Shown here: positions 1 through 5,065 of the stretch, piece by piece
How the letters are laid out: every line of letters begins with the position of its first letter
How positions within the stretch are numbered: the first letter of the stretch is position 1
DNA from: an uncultured Eubacteriales bacterium
Lineage (GTDB): Bacteria > Bacillota > Clostridia > UMGS1810
Direction of reading: 5' to 3'
Length of the DNA stretch: 5,065 nt
Assembly (NCBI GenBank): GCA_900555295.1
Contig: USKN01000140.1
Location: forward strand, 1-5,065
Notes under the pieces: model-generated
Databases searched by the model: none
Told to the model about the DNA's origin: nothing
The model's input: only the letters and a program-made list of their open reading frames with translations
Translations under genes and position numbers: made by a program

Positions 1-360
1 AGCAAAGGCTGCTGCGGCTGTTCCTGCACTATAACCTGCCACTGCGGAACCTGCAACAAAAAGACTTTTCCCTGTTTGTTTAGCCGCGGCCCGAGCTCCA
101 AGCTGTTTGTAAGTCTGGCCGACTTCAATGGCATCAGGAGCAAGTGCTGCAAGGGTTAAAATACCTTTGCCTCTTGCAAAATTTGCAGCATTTCTTAATT
201 TCGAAGAATTAGCCAGGGCTGATTTTCCAAGTCCTTTCAACTTGTTCCAGCCTGTTTTATCCTTTATAAAATTTAAAGCTTTGGCAATTTTGCTTGTGGG
301 TTTAAGTGCTCCAGCGGCACTTACTTGCTCAGTGTGAACTTTTAGATTAGCCTCTGCTAG
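1..360 (-). other. Ala/Gly/Lys-rich hydrophobic module with atypical composition
   Basis: Residues 854-973 stay in frame with the rest of the protein but differ in kind: a basic amphipathic part (KIAKALNFIKDKTGWNKLKG), then hydrophobic stretches at 920-931 (ILTLAALAPDAI) and 953-973, the latter with spaced small residues (G957, G962, G966 and many Ala). By hand count GC is 162/360 against 120/360 in bases 361-720. Of 29 Ala codons, 9 are GCT and 1 is GCG. In the remainder of the gene GCG (~24) outnumbers GCT (~8). Such glycine-zipper-like segments are known from polymorphic toxins and membrane-active effectors, but that role here is inference. Confidence 0.6.
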
Positions 361-2919
361 TTTTTTGTTAATTTCTTGGACGGCATCCGCATAATCTTTG
401 CCCGTTTTGTTTTTTGCATTATTTATTGCTTTTTCAAGCTGCGTCATAGATGTATAATCAATTCCGCTGCCAAATAAATACAAACACGTTTTGGAAATGT
501 CGCTTGAATTATATACCGCCAAATCAAATGTAATTATATCACTGTAATTGCTTATATACTCTGCTATTTTTCCGTAACTTTCGGCCTCGTTTATCATTTG
601 AAGAAATACAAAACCGTTAAACATATTTATTGCGCTGTCTGTATCTTTAGGTGTTTCGGCAAACATTGCAAATACTTTTTCTTTGTTTTTCAGCACTTTG
701 TATTGAGTGTACATTTGCGCATTTTCAAAATTTACAATATCTTTGTAATAGTTTGCCGCGTCATAAGCATTTAAACCGCCGCACCCCAAAACATAGAGCG
801 CCGCATTGTATCTTAAATCATTGTAAAACTCTGTGCTGTTTTCATATGTATATGTGTTTTTATACATATTTGCGCATACTTTTTCAAACTGTGATACGCT
901 CATATTTTCTATGTATTTATCGCCCGTTTCAAGTATATTCATATTGTTGTAAACGGCATTTGCAAACTCTTTCAAATCGCGTGCATTGTTTATATCGTCA
1001 AAAGCCTTTTTCTTGTCCCGTACACTGCTGTAGTGAATGTTTATAACCTCATTTTGCGCATTGCCGCAAAAATATATTTTTAATACATAATCGCCGCTTG
1101 CCGTTTCGTTTGAAAATGCAAATTTTCTAAAAAACCTGCCGCCGTCTGTTATATCCGCATTTAATAAAATAATATCGCCGTCTTTATTTTCTATCGTAAA
1201 ATATGCCGCTTTTGCGTCCGCAATTCCGCAAAGCGTATATGTATCGGCAATTGCGTCGTATTTTACGGCAATCTCGGTATTATCAAACTCACCCGTATCG
1301 GGACGGTTTTTTTCGTTTGCAACACCGTAATAAATCGGTTTACCCGTTAAACGGTCGGCAATAATTGCAATTGCATATATGTTTTCGCCCGCCTTTTCCG
1401 TTGCAAGACTGTATGTACCGTCGGACAGTATTTCCGCCTCCCGGTAATCGGTTAAATTATAACCGCTGTATGTCCATACCATAGCCTTTAAGTCTTTTTC
1501 AAAATTTTTAATGCTGAAATCAAAATTAAGTATTCCGCTGTCGTCCGCATAGAGTCTGTCAACGGCAAGCGATGTTCCCGCGCTTATTTTATCGGTTGGA
1601 GTCGAAAAAATTTCGTCACCCTCCGCACCGTTTTCGTCAACGGGTATAACGCCGCATACTAAATTATATCCCATATCGTCATCGCTTACGGTGTATTTAT
1701 TTGCGGTTTTAATTAAAGTTTTATCACCGTTTAAATTTAATCTGTACCAATTAATTTGCGTGTCACCCTCCAAAAGATTGGCGGTGTGCATATAATCGTA
1801 ACCTGCCGTTAAAGTTGAGCCTACAGTATTTAAACCGTTTGCTTTAACATTTGAAACTATGGGGTAATTGGTTTCTAAACCGTAAATTTCTATTTCTCTT
1901 GCAATAAACAGTTTTGATGTATCCAAAAGCGAATTTACCGTTACACGCACATACCCCGCATTTATTCCGTCATCATATTTTTTTTCATAGTTAAAACTGT
2001 AACCGTTTTCGCTTTCGTCCTCAAATGCAAACGGTTTAAAATTTACACCGTCAGCCGATACGTCTATTGTAAAACTTTTGGGTTTGTTTGCTCCCGTACC
2101 GTCGCCAAAGTATGCGTTTATTTGTTTAATGCGGTACGCGCCGCCCAAATCTATTATTGCCGACGCACCTGCCGAATAAGTCCAGGCACCTTTTGTTTTT
2201 TCGGTTGCTTTGTCCGCCGATATCAAATCACCGTCAACAAGCCCCATTGCAAGCCCGTCCTCTTTGTTTGCCGATACGGCAACGCTTGCATCTTTGGTAA
2301 TACTTATCATAGGCTCATCTGTGCCGTACACCTCAACCTCACGCACACGCACGGGTCTTGCCGCTTCGGCCGGAAGTATTGTAAGTTTAACAAACCTTGC
2401 ATTTACAGCCTCATCCAATGTGTATGTATAATCAATGTCATATGATTTGTCGCCTATCTTTACAATATCCGTATAACTTGTACCGTTTAAAGAATACGAA
2501 AAAGCAAATCCCGTATCGGCTCCCTGCGCACCCGAATTGGGATAACCGAAATACCCCTTAATTTGAGATACACTGTATATTGCACCCAAATCTATTATTG
2601 CATAATTTTCGCCATTTCCGTAAAACGTCCACGCGCCTTTTTGCGTTTGCCCGGCTTTATCTGGCTTAAATGTATCGCCGTCGGTAATGCCTATCGCCTT
2701 TCCGTCCTCCCATTTAGCAGTAACGCTTTTGCCTGCCGCAAGGTTAATTAAACCGCTGCTTTCAGATAAAATAATTTCATTACCGTTTTCATAAAATGTT
2801 TCATCATAATTTTCAAAAATTTCATCTGTGTAATATGAATTGTAATCTGCCGAAACCGACATACTCCATATTAAAAACACACAGCACAGCAAAGCCGTTA
2901 TTCTAATTGTTTTTTTCAT
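1..2919 (-). CDS. Secreted multidomain protein with tandem discoidin/CBM32 domains, 3' end missing
   Basis: A single frame runs from ATG at 2919-2917 to position 1, 973 codons without a stop, so the C-terminus is outside the window. The start is fixed by a Shine-Dalgarno sequence nine bases upstream and by the signal peptide. Layout: signal peptide 1-24; acidic linker ~25-56; discoidin/CBM32-like domain ~59-199; second copy ~204-347; Ig-like domain ~353-441 (VGSTLTAGYDY, then YTVSDDDMGYNLVCGVIPVD); beta-rich segments ~446-535 and ~548-632; helical segment ~634-853; then an Ala/Gly/Lys-rich hydrophobic module 854-973. No catalytic motif was recognised. The inferred role is extracellular glycan binding alongside the hydrolase encoded immediately upstream with a 4-base overlap. 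The final ~120 codons differ in base composition and codon use and resemble toxin-associated sequence. The protein may therefore be a carbohydrate-binding protein with an acquired effector end, or the edge may be a misassembly. Confidence 0.9.
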   Translation of the reverse strand, partial: MKKTIRITALLCCVFLIWSMSVSADYNSYYTDEIFENYDETFYENGNEIILSESSGLINLAAGKSVTAKWEDGKAIGITDGDTFKPDKAGQTQKGAWTFYGNGENYAIIDLGAIYSVSQIKGYFGYPNSGAQGADTGFAFSYSLNGTSYTDIVKIGDKSYDIDYTYTLDEAVNARFVKLTILPAEAARPVRVREVEVYGTDEPMISITKDASVAVSANKEDGLAMGLVDGDLISADKATEKTKGAWTYSAGASAIIDLGGAYRIKQINAYFGDGTGANKPKSFTIDVSADGVNFKPFAFEDESENGYSFNYEKKYDDGINAGYVRVTVNSLLDTSKLFIAREIEIYGLETNYPIVSNVKANGLNTVGSTLTAGYDYMHTANLLEGDTQINWYRLNLNGDKTLIKTANKYTVSDDDMGYNLVCGVIPVDENGAEGDEIFSTPTDKISAGTSLAVDRLYADDSGILNFDFSIKNFEKDLKAMVWTYSGYNLTDYREAEILSDGTYSLATEKAGENIYAIAIIADRLTGKPIYYGVANEKNRPDTGEFDNTEIAVKYDAIADTYTLCGIADAKAAYFTIENKDGDIILLNADITDGGRFFRKFAFSNETASGDYVLKIYFCGNAQNEVINIHYSSVRDKKKAFDDINNARDLKEFANAVYNNMNILETGDKYIENMSVSQFEKVCANMYKNTYTYENSTEFYNDLRYNAALYVLGCGGLNAYDAANYYKDIVNFENAQMYTQYKVLKNKEKVFAMFAETPKDTDSAINMFNGFVFLQMINEAESYGKIAEYISNYSDIITFDLAVYNSSDISKTCLYLFGSGIDYTSMTQLEKAINNAKNKTGKDYADAVQEINKKLAEANLKVHTEQVSAAGALKPTSKIAKALNFIKDKTGWNKLKGLGKSALANSSKLRNAANFARGKGILTLAALAPDAIEVGQTYKQLGARAAAKQTGKSLFVAGSAVAGYSAGTAAAAFA
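361..1018 (-). other. Predicted helical segment of the discoidin-domain protein
   Basis: Residues ~634-853 (from RDKKKAFDDINNARDLKEFANAV through to the run ending EINKK) are rich in Lys, Glu, Asn, Tyr and Ala with helix-like spacing and few glycines. Helical stretches of this type (IN.A....EFA..V) follow beta-rich domains in some large clostridial secreted proteins. No function is assigned. The next residues change abruptly in character. Confidence 0.5.
1597..1863 (-). other. Ig-like domain in the discoidin-domain protein
   Basis: Residues ~353-441 show the pattern VSNVKANG, VGSTLTAGYDY, INWYR, YTVSDDDMGYNLVCGVIPVDENG. This resembles the bacterial Ig-like (AIR9-type) repeats that act as spacers in clostridial surface and carbohydrate-active proteins. 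The role is inferred to be structural. The assignment rests on pattern recognition alone. Confidence 0.6.
1879..2310 (-). other. Discoidin/CBM32-like domain, copy 2
   Basis: Residues ~204-347 repeat the landmarks of the preceding domain: DGD (229-231), GAW with Trp246, IDLG (256-259), FTIDVSADGVNF and AREIEIYG. The DGD-to-Trp distance is 17 residues in both copies, as expected of an internal duplication that has since diverged. Loops after IDLG and near the C-terminal half differ, so the two copies may bind different ligands. Confidence 0.85.
2144..2160 (-). repeat. 17-bp direct repeat, copy in second discoidin domain
   Basis: CCCAAATCTATTATTGC (plus strand) is identical to 2585-2601. In both places it encodes A-I-I-D-L-G, the core strand of the discoidin fold, in the same frame. 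It is a remnant of domain duplication or strong local conservation, not a mobile or regulatory repeat. Confidence 0.8.
2323..2745 (-). other. Discoidin/CBM32-like domain, copy 1
   Basis: Residues ~59-199 begin NLAAGKSVTA, the classic opening of F5/8 type C (discoidin, CBM32) domains. They continue with DGD (80-82), a Trp in GAW (97), IDLG (109-112), a FSYSLNGTSY strand (the usual S.DG.. position), and end in ARFVKLTI and VREVEVYG. This family commonly binds galactose-type or other glycan ends, but the ligand cannot be predicted here. Confidence 0.85.
2585..2601 (-). repeat. 17-bp direct repeat, copy in first discoidin domain
   Basis: This stretch is identical to 2144-2160 and encodes the same AIIDLG core strand in the first discoidin domain. 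The flanking bases differ on both sides. Confidence 0.8.
2848..2919 (-). other. Signal peptide of the discoidin-domain protein
   Basis: Residues 1-24 have a basic start (MKKTIR), a hydrophobic core (about 7-20) and a likely signal peptidase I site after VSA (residue 24), before DYNSYY. This indicates Sec export. A cysteine pair at residues 12-13 sits in the core after TALL, but lacks the small residue at -1 expected of a lipobox, so lipoprotein processing is unlikely. Confidence 0.85.
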
Positions 2920-5065
2920 TGTTTTAATCCTCCTTTTACTTGTGTACAATCCGTTAAACATTTCATATTGCCGATATTCCATACATACAACTTTACACAG
3001 TCTGTTTTGCTTGTTATTTCAACAGGTAAGTTTACCGAATATTCATTGTTGTTTTTTAAGTTTTCATACGGCAAAACGGTTTTTATTTTTTCAAGGTTTT
3101 TGCCGTTGTATGCCGCACATATAAACATTGTATCGGCCGATATATTCCCCGTATTTTTTATAAGCGCTCTTGCGGTAAGCGTGCCTTTTTTACCAAAATC
3201 GGCAAAAGACGCATAATCCCCTGCACTGTTGTATATGCCTACATCGTAAATTCCTGACGCATTATTGGCGGCAGGTTCGCAAATATTTGCCTCAATTTCA
3301 CTTTTCTTTATAACTTTGCCGTTTTCGCAAAGTTCAAGGTACAGTGTTTTTTTGCCGTTTTCCGTATTATACGGCACGGTTGCGTATACCGTAAATGTTT
3401 TACACTCGTTAGGTGCTATTGTGCAATTAACGGCCGTTCCCAATGCGCTGCCGTTTTCGTCTTTTATAACAAGACTGCCGTTTATTGTGTGTTCCGTTAA
3501 TTTATTTTCTGTTTCAACGGTATAACTTTGTGCCGTACCTTTAATAACATCGGGATTGGTATTTTCCAAATACGTAAACACCGCACGTCCCATATCGGGT
3601 TGTTCATACTCTGTAATACCGCATATCCAATTAAGCACTCCCGCTGCCATATCGTCGTATGCCGCGGCAAGCCCCGTGCAGTTTGAATAGTTTGTTTTTA
3701 TTTCGTTTGCCCTTTTGTTGTATCTTTGAGCAAAACGCATCATAGCGTCGGTATATAAAAGCGCGCTTTCGGGTTCACTGCCCTTTTTTTGCAAAATACT
3801 TTGTTTAACGCTTTCGTACAAACCGTTGCTCGTATTTGACGGCATATTAAAATGCGAATACGCAATAAGTCCGTGTTTTGCACATCTTTCAAGCTTTGCC
3901 AACACGGCTGCCAAATCTTTAACGGGCACACTTTGAAAATTATCCGCATAGTTTTGTATAATTTCATCTCCGTATGCATAAATACCGTCAACCGCCGTTT
4001 TTAACTTTTCTTTTGTGTCGGCACTTTTAAAGGAATTTACAATGCCGCCAAGCTTATTTTCATCAATCAACATACTGTACGAGCTTTCGGCAAGTATTTC
4101 ATTTATTTTGTTTTGAGCCTGTTCGTATACTGCTTTATACAAATATTCGTCCGAAATATCAGTTAAATATACAGGTTTATATGTAACCGTAACAGCCCCT
4201 CCGTTATTTGTTATTTGATTGCCGTATAAATCCTCCGCCGCCGTGCCGTTTGGCAAATCAAGCGTAAAAGTTTTGGATTTATCGGCGCTCCACGTTACCG
4301 CGCAAAGACCGTCGGCGCTTGTGTATACATACATATAATCGCCCGAATTTAAGGCAAATCTGCCTATATACTCCGCACCGTTTAATTTGTTTACAAGCTG
4401 TGCCATACTTGCATAACTGTCTTTTGGTTGCAAATTATACTCAACCAATCCGTAATTTTGCTCGCTTTCCGACGAATTGTCGCCCGTATCTTCAAATGTG
4501 TATAAATCGGTTAAAGCCACATCAAGGTCATCATTCATAATGTAATATTTGGGGATTGTTGCCGCCTGAACCTCATCGGTTATACCAAAGTTTGTTGTTT
4601 TACCGTCCTGCGTGGGATAGCCTATTTCGGTAGCGGTTGCATTTACCCAGCCGCCTGCTTTGTCACGGCTTTGCATTATACCTTTTAACTTGTTATAGTA
4701 CTGCGTATCGTATACATCTTGCTTGGAGGGTACGGCATATGTGTACGGGTGAAACGAAAATTCATCAACATACATAAGCGCGCCGCGTTCAAAATACTTG
4801 TCAAGATAATCTATATAGTCCCCGCTCGACGCAATTGCCGCTCCCATAATCTGTTTGTCGGGGTACAGCTTTTTCATTTCAAATCCCATTCGGTTTGCAA
4901 ACTGCGAATATGTAATACTCCTTGTTGATTTCCAAAATGAGTCTAAATTAGGCTCGTTCCATATTTCAAGACTTTTTATATTAATACCTTTACCTGCAAG
5001 GTTATCTATTACCTGTTTGTTATAATCTATCGACAAATCCATACCTATATTTTTCATCTTACCTA
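2916..5065 (-). CDS. Putative secreted clan GH-A (GH39-like) glycoside hydrolase, 5' end missing
   Basis: The frame is open from the window edge (GGT AAG before the first visible ATG at 5057-5055) to a TGA at 2918-2916, so the true start and any signal peptide lie outside. Numbering from the ATG at 5057, residues 31-37 read EIWNEPN, the clan GH-A acid/base motif after strand beta-4 (Glu35, codon 4955-4953). Residues 141-149 read TATEIGYPT, a typical nucleophile strand (Glu144, codon 4628-4626). FHPY at 102-105 and LTDLYTFED at 182-190, followed by NYGLVEYNLQPKDSY, match the late strands of the barrel. Residues ~228-300 form a small beta domain ending in KPVYLTD. Residues ~303-490 look helical. 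Residues ~505-592 and ~602-705 are beta-sandwich-like, the last ending in a VKLYVWNIGNMKCL pattern common in clostridial secreted proteins. Family knowledge suggests retaining hydrolysis of a polysaccharide outside the cell. The substrate cannot be read. GH39 is the best guess, but GH5-like or an unassigned GH-A family is possible. Confidence 0.85.
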   Translation of the reverse strand, partial: GKMKNIGMDLSIDYNKQVIDNLAGKGINIKSLEIWNEPNLDSFWKSTRSITYSQFANRMGFEMKKLYPDKQIMGAAIASSGDYIDYLDKYFERGALMYVDEFSFHPYTYAVPSKQDVYDTQYYNKLKGIMQSRDKAGGWVNATATEIGYPTQDGKTTNFGITDEVQAATIPKYYIMNDDLDVALTDLYTFEDTGDNSSESEQNYGLVEYNLQPKDSYASMAQLVNKLNGAEYIGRFALNSGDYMYVYTSADGLCAVTWSADKSKTFTLDLPNGTAAEDLYGNQITNNGGAVTVTYKPVYLTDISDEYLYKAVYEQAQNKINEILAESSYSMLIDENKLGGIVNSFKSADTKEKLKTAVDGIYAYGDEIIQNYADNFQSVPVKDLAAVLAKLERCAKHGLIAYSHFNMPSNTSNGLYESVKQSILQKKGSEPESALLYTDAMMRFAQRYNKRANEIKTNYSNCTGLAAAYDDMAAGVLNWICGITEYEQPDMGRAVFTYLENTNPDVIKGTAQSYTVETENKLTEHTINGSLVIKDENGSALGTAVNCTIAPNECKTFTVYATVPYNTENGKKTLYLELCENGKVIKKSEIEANICEPAANNASGIYDVGIYNSAGDYASFADFGKKGTLTARALIKNTGNISADTMFICAAYNGKNLEKIKTVLPYENLKNNNEYSVNLPVEITSKTDCVKLYVWNIGNMKCLTDCTQVKGGLKQ
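2929..2936 (-). promoter_or_regulatory. Shine-Dalgarno sequence of the discoidin-domain gene
   Basis: On the minus strand the sequence reads AAAGGAGG, then nine bases (ATTAAAACA), then ATG at 2919. It is a near-perfect anti-16S match at good spacing and decides the start of the downstream gene. It lies inside the last codons of the upstream gene, where it encodes part of KGGLKQ. The two genes overlap as ATGA (2919-2916), so ribosomes finishing the hydrolase can reinitiate directly on the next gene. Confidence 0.9.

Noticed and set aside
128..337. Plus-strand open frame of 69 codons opposite the Ala-rich module
   Set aside because: It is antisense to coding sequence with no Shine-Dalgarno sequence. 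Its Ala/Leu-rich product mirrors the Ala-rich module on the other strand.
651..1046. Plus-strand open frame of 131 codons
   Set aside because: It lies antisense to the verified minus-strand coding frame. Its Cys/His/Leu-rich product is typical of a shadow reading of A/T-rich codons, and it has no ribosome binding site.
1978..1985. Run of eight A on the coding strand as a phase-variable tract
   Set aside because: It encodes E-K-K-Y in an intact frame. Similar short runs occur across both genes as Lys codons, so slippage control is not supported.
2122..2445. Overlapping plus-strand open frames opposite the discoidin domains (also 2563-2751)
   Set aside because: They are shadows of the discoidin coding frame with no start signal and low-complexity translations.
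2881..2900. Lipobox at the cysteine pair in the signal peptide
   Set aside because: The residues before the first Cys are A-L-L, without the Gly/Ala/Ser normally needed at -1, while VSA further on is a good signal peptidase I site.
2905..2930. T-rich stretch at the gene junction as a terminator
   Set aside because: The Ts are Lys codons of the signal peptide read on the other strand. No stable hairpin adjoins them and the genes overlap.
2942..3525. Plus-strand open frames opposite the C-terminal part of the hydrolase
   Set aside because: They are antisense shadows. The minus strand has clear domain-level coding here.
3740..3991. Second minus-strand frame of 83 codons inside the hydrolase gene
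   Set aside because: It is an alternative frame of the same coding strand, with no initiation signal and a Lys/Cys/Arg-rich product lacking domain features.
4319..4928. Plus-strand open frames opposite the catalytic region
   Set aside because: They are antisense to the GH-A motifs, have no ribosome binding site and give no recognisable product.
5055..5057. ATG at 5057 as the true start of the hydrolase
   Set aside because: The frame is open upstream to the window edge, no Shine-Dalgarno sequence or signal peptide is present, and the catalytic acid/base lies only 35 residues in. That would delete the first half of the barrel.

Overview
This window looks like a protein-coding stretch from a Firmicutes-like, probably clostridial, bacterium. 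The evidence is moderately low GC over most of it, a strong AAAGGAGG Shine-Dalgarno sequence, a Gram-positive style signal peptide, and the domain style of large clostridial secreted carbohydrate-active proteins. No species can be named from the sequence alone.

Essentially the whole window is coding, on the minus strand, in two long genes read from high to low coordinates. The upstream gene (2916-5065) enters already inside its catalytic domain and so lacks its 5' end. It encodes a putative secreted glycoside hydrolase of clan GH-A (GH39-like), followed by a small beta domain, a helical stretch and two C-terminal beta-sandwich regions. The downstream gene (1-2919) starts with a signal peptide. 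It carries two tandem discoidin/CBM32-like domains, an Ig-like domain, two further beta-rich segments and a helical segment. It runs off the low-coordinate edge after 973 codons without a stop.

The genes overlap by four bases (ATGA), and the Shine-Dalgarno sequence of the second lies inside the last codons of the first. This implies one transcript and probable translational coupling. The simplest reading is a two-protein extracellular glycan-processing unit: a hydrolase plus a multidomain glycan-binding partner that shows no recognisable enzyme domain in the visible part.

The odd part is the last ~120 visible codons of the downstream gene (about 1-360). There GC rises from 33% (next 360 bases) to 45%, alanine codon choice changes, and the protein becomes rich in Ala, Gly and Lys with hydrophobic, glycine-zipper-like segments. 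Such sequence is known from pre-toxin or membrane-associated parts of polymorphic toxins and effectors, not from discoidin-type carbohydrate-binding proteins. It could be an acquired C-terminal effector module or an assembly artefact. The decisive sequence lies beyond position 1.

No RNA gene, CRISPR array, mobile element, promoter or terminator could be supported, and there is no intergenic gap.
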